A DNA stretch of 64,000 nt from Halichondria panicea (Eukaryota > Porifera > Demospongiae > Suberitida > Halichondriidae). Every line of letters starts with the position of its first letter. Position 1 is the first letter of the stretch. Made by a program: the position numbers and the translations under genes. The notes under the pieces are model-generated. The model worked only from the letters and a program-made list of their open reading frames with translations. It searched no databases and had not been told where the DNA came from. The stretch lies in NCBI RefSeq assembly GCF_963675165.1, contig NC_087388.1, positions 4,903,047 through 4,967,046 on the forward strand. Direction: 5' to 3'. Shown one piece after another: positions 47,214 to 58,984 of the stretch.

Positions 47214-48110
47214 CCAGTCAACGAAGTTGGCAGCCTAGCTAGAAACAACTCAGCTGGGAACAAGGCTAGGTTCATGCATGGTGCTATGGAATGAGGGATG
47301 AATTCATGGGTGCAGGTTGAATTGTATATCCTTTACTCAGTAGTGACGTTTTACCCTCGGGCCTACGACAGTGTATGGACTCAGTTGACATGCATAGGAA
47401 TAATACATGGAATGAGGGATGAAACAAATTTAATTAGTATCAGTTATATACAAGAGCAATCTATTTTATATATGATCTATAGTGCTTTTGGAATCAAACT
47501 TACTAGTTTACTTTTAATGGATTTTTTATGCATCACATGTGCTTATAGTTGGGCGGAGCCATATAATTATGCTGCTGTGTTGGGGCATGTTGAGGGCATG
47601 CGTGGGTGTCTGTACAAGGTTAACAACTATGTGTCACATTATTCCTTGTACCATGATGTGCTATGATACTGAAACACAAATGCCATGTGCCCTCCAGGGG
47701 CGTTCATTCATTATTATTAGCACAGTATAACAAGCACTGCATGGCAACGCCTTAAATTGCGCGAGAGAGCTATTTACTTTTCCAATGCATGCTTAATATT
47801 TATTGTTATGAGTGCTATATATATACTTATAATTATGATGCATGTAGCATTAATATACCGTAAAAGGTATACCTATAATCTTAGCTCCATGCAAATAGCT
47901 CTCTTTATTGTGCTTCATATCATATTATCGTCTTTGTACCTATATAATTATACACATGCATGGTGCTATATATATTTATATGTAGCACTTTGCATACTCA
48001 ATATAGACTCAATGCATGCATGTATTGCATTGCTTCATGGACCATTTGTGTGCACTTATGCAGTGTAACCTGAGCTGGCACACTATAGCTGTGTGGCTAA
48101 ATGCATGTAA
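47214..48110. other. Intergenic, no supported gene
   Basis: ORFs of 122 and 103 codons are hydrophobic translations of AT-rich sequence with no domains, splice partners or codon signal. Nothing else recognised. Confidence 0.4.
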
Positions 48111-48385
48111 GGCCACTCCAAGTGATACTCTGGTTTCTGGTCCACCGCCCGCATCAGATTTTATTCTTGGATTTCTATCTCATTATTGGATTTCTATCCC
48201 ATTATTTCTACTACGCATGCGCATAATGGTCCATGTGGTACAAAATAGTGTGATAATGATATTCATTTGCAAAATAATGAAATTCATAAGGTGAAATTGA
48301 TAATGACATAATGAGAAAAGCCGCCCGCCCGCATGCAATTAGAAAAACTTCAGGACCAGAAACCAGAGTGTCACTTGGAGTGGCC
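48111..48385. mobile_element. Harbinger-like MITE, TAA TSD
   Basis: Ends GGCCACTCCAAGTGATACTC and complement, arms about 33 bases; TAA on both sides (48108-48110, 48386-48388), the usual 3-bp target of PIF/Harbinger elements. It ends about 30 bases before the TATA box of the secreted-peptide gene. Confidence 0.8.
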
Positions 48386-48416
48386 TAATCTAATCTACTA
48401 GTACTGGAGCCATAAT

Positions 48417-48424
48417 TATATAAA
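48417..48424 (+). promoter_or_regulatory. TATA box of secreted-peptide gene
   Basis: TATATAAA about 95 bases upstream of the ATG at 48516. Confidence 0.5.
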
Positions 48425-48515
48425 GTTTATTGCCCACTATAATCTACGTATACTCGAGTATTTTAAGCGTATTATGCTACAAGTCTGTAGACCTTAACAA
48501 AGAATTAATTTCACG

Positions 48516-49061
48516 ATGAAGACTCTTATGCTGCTCATGTCAATGGTCCTGATAGGACTTGCAAGTGCTGCTCCTCATTATGGAGAAGCAGTGCTGAAGA
48601 ACGTCATCTCAAAATTGGCTGAGAAAATTGAGGAAGCTAAAAAACAACAAATTACTGAGCAAATGGAAGAAGCTATGGATGAGCAATATCCGGACTATGC
48701 GGTAGAAGAAGCTGAGGAACAAGACGACAATGATAAAGCTATTGCTCTTATGAAGTTTATTGGACAGCTAAGGGAAGATAAAAAGCTTGCAAAGGTTGAC
48801 GAAGATGATCAGATGGAAGAAGCTATGGATGAGCAATATCCCGACTATGGGGTGGAAAAAGCTGAGGAACAAGAAGACAACAAAGAAACTGACCAGTCTG
48901 ATAAAGCTATTGCTCTTATGAAGTTCATTGGACAGCTAAGGGAAGCTAAAGAGCTTGCCGAAGAGGAGAGTTGCACGTGTTTTGAGTCCCCCTGTCCTAC
49001 TAACATATGTCTCGACCCATGGTTGTCAAGCTTTTGTAATCCGATTTCTTGTACCGTTTAG
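48516..49061 (+). CDS. Secreted precursor with six-cysteine C-terminus
   Basis: 181 aa, single exon. Residues 1 to about 19 are a clear signal peptide (MKTLMLLMSMVLIGLASAA). The middle is strongly acidic and helical, with a 50-residue unit repeated (starting MEEAMDEQYPDY at about residues 50 and 100, each ending DKAIALMKFIGQLRE). The last 35 residues carry all six cysteines, spaced C-1-C-4-C-4-C-8-C-4-C, ending CTV. This is the layout of a prepropeptide: signal, acidic propiece, disulfide-rich mature peptide. No dibasic cleavage site precedes the cysteine part, so processing is unclear. The ending could be antimicrobial, signalling, toxin-like or structural; I do not recognise the fold. ATTAAA at 49131 may be the polyadenylation signal. 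Confidence 0.85.
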   Translation: MKTLMLLMSMVLIGLASAAPHYGEAVLKNVISKLAEKIEEAKKQQITEQMEEAMDEQYPDYAVEEAEEQDDNDKAIALMKFIGQLREDKKLAKVDEDDQMEEAMDEQYPDYGVEKAEEQEDNKETDQSDKAIALMKFIGQLREAKELAEEESCTCFESPCPTNICLDPWLSSFCNPISCTV

Positions 49062-49814
49062 TGCATGGAGGTTGGTTAGTAATGAACAACTGTATTGTAG
49101 CTATATAGCTACATTGATTACTGAAAAATCATTAAATTTGACCGCATTGTTTGTAAAGGATCTATATATATCCACTTTCCATGCATGCATGAAGTAGCAT
49201 TTTTGACTGTTAAATAACATTGTCTCTATTATAATAATTTTGTTTCTCAATAATAACATCAACCCCAAGGTTTTAAAAGCGTGTGCGGATGTCTACTAGA
49301 GTAAGGCATCTATAATTATTCAGACACAATGCTACACTCATTCTAAGGAAACAAGCAGTGATAAAAATTTTTCTTTTGCACCATCTGATCAAGCATGTGT
49401 TACTATGAATGTATGCAAAAAAAGAATTGATAAAAATATCAATTACTAAGTCTTCAAGAGCTGAAAATGTGCTATAGTGTCTGATAAACGGTGAGAACAT
49501 GTAGACAACAAAATCAATCATAAGACACAACCTACCGTTTATTCTGTAGGGGGATATGCTGAGAGTCACATAGTAATTATGTAAGGACAATAACTAAACC
49601 CCCAAAGTTAAGTTGGAGTTGCAAAACGCTTGTATGTCCATGCAGCAATTATTTCTGCTGAGTCACTCGCGTATCAGAGGAGGTTGGACACGTGTCATAA
49701 TGTTTTACCATAGATGATACAGTACTAGTTTAAAAAGTTTATTCTTCGCCGCTGCTGGCCTGGGGAATATTGCCCTCAGAGCAGGCTAGGTTTATGTCCA
49801 TGTTGTCTTTGATT
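49062..49814. other. 3' flank, no gene seen
   Basis: AT-rich sequence after the peptide gene. The 105-codon minus-strand ORF at 49273-49590 has no features of a real protein. Confidence 0.4.
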
Positions 49815-50425
49815 GGGTGGTTCTTTGAGGATCGACTTCCCCTAATACACATTTATTTACTGCACTTCTCAGGATAGCAAAGGAGAGTTTGCATCTTAGC
49901 CAGCCCATTAGTATGCTGTATTGCATTTCTTTTTTTTTGAGCTAGCTTATCTGCAAGTCTTTTGTGAAAGTCTGTGCTTCTCTACCCATGCCTCCGGAGG
50001 TTGACATCACCAGCGGGGTGAACACACCATGGTTCGATTTCTAGAATTCTTTGGCCATAAGTTCGTTTTTTCTCGTCTTCATGCCTTTTATAGACTGCAG
50101 AGAGCCTTCTCGATCTGTTGCTTGGAGCGTTTGGGTGGAACACTCTTACGTCGAAAAAAGTGTCCTGTCCTGCGATCCAGAAGCTTCTTGCACGTATATC
50201 GAGTCTTGCACCGCCATTTATCTTTGTTGAGGCTAAGCGGAAGGATTCACCTGTGAGTGGTTGAAGGTGAGGTTCTGTGGCCACGTTTGGGCATACTTCG
50301 GTGAGCAATTGTGCCGTCATGTCTCTGATTTCATTGTGGCGTAAGGTGAGGTATCCTCCCATGGGGCAGGTCATTTCATGATCTATTTCAAACGCTTTAC
50401 GCGAGTGATTCAGCAGAAATAATAG
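49815..50425 (-). pseudogene. Retroelement polyprotein C-terminal fragment
   Basis: Minus-strand reading contains GGYLTLRHNEIRDMTAQLL, GARLDIRARSFW, FFDVRVFHPNAPSN, KRHEDEKKRTYGQRI, then after a one-base shift near 50031 HGVFTPLVMSTSGGMGREA and, past a stop, YSILMGWLRCKLSF. I recall this order from the C-terminal region of animal reverse-transcriptase polyproteins; the LDI...FFDVRV part resembles a PD-(D/E)XK nuclease core. Only about 200 codons are present, with at least one frameshift and one stop. It abuts the left edge of duplication copy B. Confidence 0.8.
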
Positions 50426-50426
50426 C

Positions 50427-52706
50427 CTATGCATTGAAATGTTGGTCCATCCAAACACAAGTTATGGCAGTTATGTCTGTTTGAAAATACTACAAATGTA
50501 CTATTATAATACTATGATCCTGCATCCTTTCCATACATGCCAGCTACTCTAGTGTTGCGTATGTTTCTCAGTGATGCTATAGCAACCCTCACCCTCTTTA
50601 GACAAGCACTCATGCCTGTCCAACATAATTAATTTTTGTGGAGGGAACAGCTATGTTGTAGCTCTGTGTTATTGGAGCATAATTCCAACGATTTAATGCC
50701 CAGAAAATTGTCCTTATCGATTTAAAATTAACATAATCTGTTTTGGAATGGCGAAGGTCAAGTTTTTTGAAACGGTTCACTCACCCTCTCCCTCCCCCCC
50801 ACACACATACAGTGAGATTTCAGATGGATATAACTGTAACAAGCTCAAGAACGTGTGCAGTAAAGAGAACAAGGAACCTGATGGAGACACTGAGACACTG
50901 CCCGGGGCTTTAGCCAGAAACTGGTCTCTCAGTAAGCTCGTGGAAAACGTGAAGATCTTAACTCAAAGAAATATATGCCTGACACATTTTCGTGTCTTTC
51001 GCAGCCGTTTTGTAATAATGATGATGTAACCGGTGGAGATTCCACGTATAAGTGCAATAGTCAATAGTTGAGAGTGGCATTGAAATAAATGAATCAGTTT
51101 TGACAAAAATGCATGGCTTGGAAGTGTGGATAAGTGCTGGCTGACCACGTGTGCCTTCTGAAAGAGCTTTTTCTAAGCTTTCAGAAAATCGCAAATCATT
51201 GAAAATGGTCTATCCAAACACAACTAATGGCTGTTTGAAGATGTTATAAATGCACTAGACGTTATATTATGTTAGTGGCGTCCTTTCCATACATACCAGC
51301 TACCTCAGTGTTGCGTATGTTTCTCAGTGATGCTATAGCAACCCTCCACCCTCTTTAGACAGGCCCCTCATTATGTCTGTCTAACTTATAACTAATTTTT
51401 GTGGAGGAACAGTTATGTTTTTAGCTCTGTATAAAATTGAGAGCTATCAGTAATAGGCCTTTCCAGATAAAGCAAAATTCCTTGCTGCGTTATCTGGAAA
51501 GGCCTATTTGCTACGATTTAGCAATCAGAAATTGTTTACATTGTTGCTCATAATAATTTTAGGAGTAATGCTTTTTCGTACTGTGTTTTGCACATGAAAA
51601 ACCTCTGTGAATGAATAATGATTGCGTTCTGGCAAGGATCGTGATGTCATCCATGTACCTGTATATAATTATACTTATTATGCAAAGCGATCAATTTCGC
51701 ATATAGTTTGATGCTTGCAAAACATTTTAGTAATATAGTCCTTTGATTTGGAATGTCAAAATTCATTGAAGCCGTTTATAATTCCCCTTCCCCCTTCCCC
51801 ACACACATACAGTGAGATTTCAGACGGATAACTGCAACAAGCTCAAGAACATGTGCATTAAAGAGATTGGTCGCAAGAAGAAGAACGGCCATTGTGTTCT
51901 GTGTGTCCCTGAGTGCATACGACCTCATGCTGGCCGAGGACAAAGAGATGATGTGTGGGCTGTGGGAGGAATGTTAGGGTGCATGTTTGGCTAATGAGTT
52001 AATGGTTACTATATCTCCCACTCACCGTGTGTACACATTTGGGGCTGAGTTTTAATGAAATTCACAGAGTCAGTGTGTATCGATCGATCGTGTGTTTTTT
52101 CTTTAATGGTTGCTATCTCGCACTCACCGTGTGTATTATTTTTAGATAGTGCTTGCAGCTGTATATACAAGCTCCTGTATCTAGGGCTCGTCATGTTATT
52201 CAAGTTATTGTATAGCCAAGGCTTGTTACTGCAGCTTAGCTAGGCTTCCTTATGCACTAATCCACCAAGGCCTACACATTCCATTTGTTGTTGTATAATT
52301 ATAGTCCTGTCAGGATTTTTAGCAACATTTTTTGTAGAGAGAGAAAATGACGACGGTCGTCATTCTGTGTAACGAAATGCTTTTAGAGGCCAATCCACAA
52401 AGTATAAGTGCCTCGAACATTTCGAGCTATACTGTATTCCTTCACTGTAAAACACCACAATTTGGTGTGACATCAGGGGAAATCCCAGGGTGCCCTATAT
52501 GTATGAAACCCTAACCTGACCTCCTCTCTCACATGCAGGTCCTATATTATAATACTTACGATGACTGCTCAGAAGTGAGGCACCGCCAAAAAGCCAAGAA
52601 AAGCTCACTTCATGCACATGTGCTACAGACACAAAACAATAGATTTGTGTTTGATGTAGTCACAATAGTTTACGTAACAGGAGTATACTGATTTTGGTTT
52701 TCATTA
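50427..52706. repeat. Segmental duplication, copy B
   Basis: Counterpart of 43805-47213. It lacks the MITE and most of the GGCGGC insertion but has a short MITE remnant at about 52370-52437. It holds the best-preserved cysteine-rich exon (51813-51994). Confidence 0.85.
51813..51994 (+). CDS. Cysteine-rich terminal exon, repeated unit
   Basis: Follows acceptor CACACATACAG and reads about 60 codons to TAA: DNCNKLKNMCIKEIG..., then GHCVLCVPEC, then a late cysteine. Three sister copies exist: near 44427 (ends early), 45490 (4-base insertion, Cys to Ser) and 50816 (cysteines changed). Only this one is complete. No upstream coding exon was identified, so it may be an exon caught in the duplication or part of a small secreted protein gene. 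Confidence 0.35.
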
Positions 52707-53126
52707 CCCAATCAATTACAATTTGGGTATACCTCTGTTTTGTTTAATTTGTGAATTAGTCTGTTGATTATTTTATTAAATGTAGGAAATTTTCAGTTCG
52801 TACATTATATGCAACAGGTATACCTATATACAGGTTAACACAATCAGCCTGTGTGTATAAAGTGTGTAACTGCATGCATGACACAACAGTAATTATCAGT
52901 ATAGCATCTGTGAAAGATTCTCATAACATTAACATGCTCTCCCTGGTTAGGTTGATCCCAGGCCGAGTTTTTGCTTTATAAATGTTTGCACATGCAATTT
53001 AGCAATAAATTGTGGTGGTGCATGTTGTTGTGTAGAGTGCATATAATTATGTGCGTGTGTGTAATTTCTAGGAAACATTCATTTAGTGACTTATACACCC
53101 TATATTGAAGGCAATGACTGTTTATA

Positions 53127-53699
53127 TCCGACTAGAAAAACATTTGCAATGTGAAAAATTGCTAGGATTGACCAGGGGAACCACAAAAAAGCGTGGGAAC
53201 AAGAAATCAGACGAGAGCATAACTCCAATCCGTTACAACGTCAATCACATGTACTGGTAGTTTTCCCATGTTTTCCATGTTCCAATAATTATATCACGTA
53301 CTGGTGGGGTGATGACCAATCCCTATACATGTATATTTATTATACATCCATTTTGGAATGTGCGGGCACATAATCATGATGATTTGTGATGAATTGATGT
53401 TCCTAATACATGCAGTGTTGATCATGAGCACAGGTACACACAGTCTATCCATGCGTAGTAACATGCATGGACCGTACTGGTAACCTGCATGGAATGATGT
53501 GGTGGATGGAAGCTGATAGATGGATCTGGAACACAGTCTATTATTTAATATACTATGTATTGTACATGTTTATGACGTTGTAACGGATTGGAGTTATGCT
53601 CTCGTCTGATTTCTTGTTCCCACGCTTTTTTGTGGTTCCCCTGGTCAATCCTAGCAATTTTTCACATTGCAAATGTTTTTCTAGTCGGATTCCCTTTCT
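53127..53699. mobile_element. TCCGACTAG element with long TIRs
   Basis: Same family as 32991-33790. Arms of about 120 bases with ACTCCAATCCGTTACAACGT; interior unlike that copy but like 32238-32724. Part of the inverted 1.5-kb block shared with 31430-32724. Confidence 0.85.
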
Positions 53700-54635
53700 T
53701 TTTCAGTACAGTTTACGTATCATGACATGCATAAGTGGAACGTCAAGAGGCAGTACAGAAGTTCAAGAAGAGAAGACAAGACTAATCAGATATCTTCTCG
53801 AATATCTCTGGACTAATAATTATAGTAATGAGTAATAATTATTGCTTGATATGTTGAATTTGCGAATCAGTATTAAATGACAGCCATTTTAAGAGCATGA
53901 TATCTAGCCAGTGCATATAGCATGCCTGTCAGAGAAAGGGAGCTAGAGCTGAACAGTGTGAAGAAAAGCAACATGCACCTCAGGCTGGAAATGCACTGCT
54001 GCACTGTTTTAGGCCAGAGGAGGTTGGACACGATCACGTGCACCACTTTTTTTGCTGAGCTGGCACAAAAATTGACAAATGAGTTCTATGTAAACTTTTA
54101 GCTGGTGTTGCACGGTCATTAGAGACTGAAGGCAAACTTTATGTGCCTCGCTGGCTTCTTTTGAAAAGAGATCTCTATTATCTATGCTATTATTAATTGG
54201 CAATAATATTGCTGAGTCATTAAAGATGGCGGAATTGTCTAGGTATAAGAGAAATAGAGACTGAGAGGTCATCTGCCTCGTGGAAGCAATCGCAAATCTG
54301 AAGAAGCGCTTTGTAATCCAGGTTGCAGTCGTTTGGAAACCCTGTGCAGAATGTCCTGGAGATGGCTGTACTTGGAGCAAATGCTGGGCAAGAAACTTAC
54401 TTACTCACTTACTTACTTAGTCAGTCAGACAAAGAGCGGTGAAAGGTCGAAATAGTGCAATTTTTAAAATGACAATATTCATTCATTAAAATGTTCATGG
54501 ATTATGAAATGAGAGATACAAAGAGAGAAAAGGCTAAATAAACTATCTGTCTAGCCAGTTCCTTGATGTGGCCTTTCCCTGCAGAGATAGAACAGTTTGA
54601 ACATGAGTCAAAATAATTGAAATCTTGCTAAACAC

Positions 54636-55355
54636 TAGACTGGAAACCACGCCCCTTTCTTTAGGGAAAGAGACTGGCCAGGTGACTATCAACGACTTGT
54701 CCCAACGGAATGCTTGGAATGTAGTGTGTGCATGAATGCGTGGGAGATATCTAAACCACAACATTGCACACTAAGCTATTATATGTGAGTATTAATATTT
54801 TTAGCTGTACAGTTGCAGTATAAATTTTATGTCTACTTAGCTAGCTGTTTGGATATAAGTTGTCTATCAGTACTTCTCCAATGAAGCAATTCTAAAGTTG
54901 CTATAACCTGGCTGGCTACAAGGCCACTGCAAAAATAACAGACAGAAGTAGCAGAGATGCAGAGATATATTTGTCTCTCTGCCAACTGGTTTATGGAAAG
55001 TCCCTTTGCTGGCCCTATTGCCAGCAACATTTGAGTTTCTATTACAGCGGTGTCATTGCCACAGACAGGACAAGAACTAGGTACATCCAGGTGACAGCTA
55101 GCTCCAGACTTGGACATAGTTTTGCAGCAGTTGACTTGTGATTGAAATAGGTGGCTGAGCTAGCTAGCTTGCTAGAGTACTGTACAGACTACTGTATGTA
55201 TGTACTTAGCTACAGTAGATCTAAACCGCAACACTGGTGACCACACCCTTTTCCCTGAACCACTTCCGCAAAATTCAGTACGCAATGAAGACAAGTCGTT
55301 GATAGTCACCTGGCCAGTCTCTTTCCCTAAAGAAAGGGGCGTGGTTTCCAGTCTA
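54636..55355. mobile_element. 720-bp TAGACT element, 66-bp TIR, 9-bp TSD
   Basis: Perfect 66-bp terminal inverted repeats starting TAGACTGGAAACCACGCCCC and exact GCTAAACAC flanks (54627-54635, 55356-55364). The inverted relative at about 31430 has the same flanking sequence with one GCTAAACAC and no insert. Long TIR and 9-bp duplication are Mutator-like. It contains a 94-codon minus-strand ORF (54833-55117). Confidence 0.95.
54833..55117 (-). CDS. 94-aa ORF inside Mutator-like element
   Basis: Contains CPVCGN and, 38 residues on, CISATSVCYFC, a spacing that could bind zinc. It occupies most of the element between its TIRs. It could be a captured host gene fragment. No transposase motif; not recognised. 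Confidence 0.35.
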   Translation of the reverse strand: MSKSGASCHLDVPSSCPVCGNDTAVIETQMLLAIGPAKGLSINQLAERQIYLCISATSVCYFCSGLVASQVIATLELLHWRSTDRQLISKQLAK

Positions 55356-55955
55356 GCTAAACACAGGCAAACCCACTGTCAATCCTGTGTAAAACCTACT
55401 GGTTTTACTAATCATCACAGGTTTTGCAGGGCCAGATATGCATGCCCATGCATGTTTTTTTCCACACTTTATCATAATTATATATGCACATGCAGTCACC
55501 TTTCCCATGCGCACTGCCACAGTTTTCAAATTCTAATTATGGAAACAGAATATCGCTTGATATATACTTCCATACGCTACGAAGTACAATTCAGTGAGCT
55601 TGTGGTTCTCACAAATGTATATTATCATCAAGTGTAACGAAGCGGTTATCCATTCTCGCGTTAGAGTAACAAACCGGAAATACCCTGATCAGGATGACTT
55701 AATCCCTGAAATTCGATCTAGGACGACATTAAGTGCGTTTTAGAAGTTATTTTAGGGAGACACTCGTGGAAACTTGGTTATGATTTGGGACATTCCTAGC
55801 CTCGATCCCAGGCCGAGTTTTCGCTTTTATATAACGGTTAGGCGAACAACTGGGCCTGGTACTAGTTGTCTGCGCATGCGTCAAATTTTCATTGTATTTG
55901 TGGTCGGCAAATATATTTGGAATGAAAATGCACACAGTGAGTACACAAAAGATGC

Positions 55956-57509
55956 TCACTAATATCAACTTGTAGCTTATGTAACGGGGTTTCGTATGGT
56001 ATGTTGTACGGCTTCTATTAATTAATTTACTGATTATGGGATACATGTTAAAATTTGATTTAAATTTTTCTTTGAAACAACAAATTCAAAATTTTTTCCC
56101 TGATATTTTAATGTTCAAGTACAATTACCCTCGGGTGCATGGAAAAGAAGGAAACGGAAAACGGAAACGGAAGGCGGAAAGTGGAAACGGAAAACGGAAA
56201 TATCTCAGCTGTGTAAAGTTAACGACCATTACCATTCTGTGTTTTTTTGCAGTAGTGAAAGTTGATAGCAGAAGATATATTTGTAAAGGGGTGCTGTGGG
56301 GAAGCCTATCCATCTAGCTATGACATTCAAGGAGCAACTAGGTAAGGTAGCTTGAGACAACGTCAAGGGGGTGGTGCTTCATTAAGTACTTTTATGCTTT
56401 CATGTTCACTTCACTCTCATCAGTTTAATTACCGTTCTGTGTTTTAAATTTTCAATTTAAATCAATAAATAAACATGAGAGTGAACATGAAGCAAGTGAA
56501 GTAAAAACCGAAAACCGGACAAGTACAAGGTTACCATGCAGTACTGTTTAGATGGCTAGGTTCAGCCATTGCAGCTGTATCTCAGGGTCCTTACTCTCCA
56601 ACATAATTACAATCTTGTGTAAGGTTCAGCCATCAAGTTGCCTTGCAATGTTGCAGCACAGTCCATGTTTTGCAAGGGTCTTAGTTCTCCATACAATCTT
56701 GCCTGATGTCATCTGTTACTTGCAAAAGCTGGATGTATTCAGTTCTCAGATTCTGGCCTCCTATTGCTTTTCCATGTACTCAACTTTCATACTGATCAGT
56801 CAAACAGGTTCACTTCATTCACTCTGATGGACCAGGGGCGTAGGAAGCATGCTCTGGAGCACCCCCTTGTCTCAAGCTACCTATCTTATTGCTCCTTGAA
56901 GCTCCTTGAAGCTAGATAGATTAGATAGGCTTCCTACAACTCAGCTCTCTACTATCCATATTCAATTCATGTAAAAAAACACAGAATGGTAATGGTCGTT
57001 AACTTTACACAGCTGAGATATTTCCGTTTTCCGTTTCCGTTTTCCGTTTCCGCTTTCCGCCTTCCGTTTCTGTTTTCCGTTTCCTTCTTTTCCATAGTCT
57101 CGAATACCCGCCTCAACCTATGAGGCGGGTATTCGAGACTATCTTTTCCATGCACCCATTACCCTCTTTGTGAAAAAATTTGGTGATGGGATCATAATGG
57201 GTTTTGGAGATAATAATTATTATGTGTATACTCAAAAATGAGTATAGTCTTGTCTATAAGGTGTTAACTACATAATTACACATATCTCCAAAACCCATTA
57301 TGTTCCCACCACCAAATTTTTTCTACAAAGAGGGTAATTGTAGTTGAACATTATATATCATCAGGAAAAAATTTTTTCCATTGGTTGTTTCAAAGAAAAA
57401 TCTAAATCAAATTTTAACATGTATCCCATAATCAGTAAATTAATTAATAGAAGCCGTACAACATACCATACGAAACCCCGTTACATAAGCTACAAGTTGA
57501 TATTAGTGA
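55956..57509. repeat. 1.55-kb palindrome (foldback)
   Basis: Outer arms of about 175 bases (from TCACTAATATCAACTTGTAG) are inverted copies. Inner segments, including GGAAACGGAAAACGGAAA runs and a GTAATGGTCGTTAACTTTAC segment, are also inverted. It includes a CAGGGGCGTAGGAAG end at 56833 and a 47-bp micro-element in one inner arm only. Confidence 0.85.
57095..57141. mobile_element. 47-bp hairpin element, 9-bp TSD
   Basis: TAGTCTCGAATACCCGCC... pairs fully with its other end around about five unpaired bases. Exact TCTTTTCCA flanks (57086-57094, 57142-57150). The opposite arm of the surrounding palindrome (near 56145) lacks the insert. Confidence 0.85.
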
Positions 57510-58984
57510 CACATCTTGGAAACACTCTGATCATAAGTTATTTCTCTTTACGTACAACTAAGTGAGTGAAACTGTCTGGGAAAACGACAATATTCAGGTG
57601 GCCATACCTCAGAAGCCAATAACCCTAAATTCCTACGTGTGTTATTACCTCACCATATACTCTATCTATGTATGAAATTTCTGACAAGTCACCCGTTTAG
57701 GTAATGTTGAATTCGTATGGAATGGCCTACAGACATGTCAATAACTGCACCAACTTGTATTGCAAAGTCCGTATCTTCTGATCCGATAAAGATCCCATCA
57801 CAAAACTTATACAAGGTGGGAAATAGTACCTAAAGACCAGTCTGGTAAAAAAAGGAAAAAATAAAGACGCCATTTTTGTGTAATGCTTAATTAAAGGTTA
57901 CAGTGATGACCTTTGACCCTTTAACGAGTGCCCGCCCCCTTCAAGCACGTCACCTGAAAGGCCATATCACAAGGAGTGCGGTGGTACAGTTTTTATCTGC
58001 CATAATTAATCATGGAAGAAGTTATGCTCTAAGAAGCGTAGGTGGGTCACTGGAATTTGTAAATTTTGGTGAATTTTCAAGGGCTCGTAACTAAGAAGCC
58101 ATACAACATATGGGGCTAAAATTAGGTGTGGTTATATAACTTATGGTAAGGTATGTATATGCCAAGTTTCGTTGAAATCGGAAGGGGTGCTCATTTTTTT
58201 GTGTTGAGTTGGCATGGAATGTCCCATTTACAACAATTGCATGGTTTTAGGGTTTAGGAGCAAGAAGGTTCTGAAACCCCTAAAGTTGTGAGTTGCGTGG
58301 TATGTCCATGCACCCTTGTTGCGAATGCCTAGGGTCACGGGCACGGTGGTGTGTCGCAAAGACGAGAGTGATATAGCTTGAGCAATCGTTTCAGCTGCTC
58401 CATGATGATGCGCATGACATTGCTCGATATACTTATAATTATACATGCATATATGGAAGATCAATACATGCACATGCAGTTCTATATAAGGAAGACTTAA
58501 CTCTCAACTCCGTAATTGTGACAAGTATAAATTGAAGCCATAATTGACCATAGAACTTCCGTGGGGGGGAGGGGGGGATTCTCAAATAAAGTGTTGGTAA
58601 TAATTATTGTTCTTGATCATGGACTTTGTGTAGGTGTGGTGCTTTAACTGTTTGACAACAATAACGACTGTATACTGGTAGCTTTGATTTGGTATCGTAG
58701 TATTACCATGGAGGAAGCCAGTTTATACTTTCCCTTTAAGCTGCAGTTTTAAGCATCTGTCGTAGGCTTTTTAGGGCACAACACCTAATTCTGAGGGAGT
58801 AACCCAATGTAATAGTAGAAGCTAGTTCTGGCAGGTATAGGTAGATCTATATTTATATGGCTTTGCTTGAATAGCTATATAAGTCAGCAGTCTTCTGCGT
58901 GAGGAAGGTGCATGCTTACCTATAGCTATTAATAATTATATAGCCTGGACGTGTGTATGCGTTGCATGAGTAATATAGATAAAT
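57510..58984. other. Intergenic, promoter of CUB gene at right end
   Basis: No gene or transposon end recognised. A TATATAAG at about 58876 lies about 110 bases before the ATG of the CUB-domain gene. A GGGGGGAGGGGGGG run sits near 58563. Confidence 0.45.

Noticed and set aside
47298-48068. ORFs of 122 and 103 codons
   Set aside because: AT-rich hydrophobic translations without start context, domains or splice partners.
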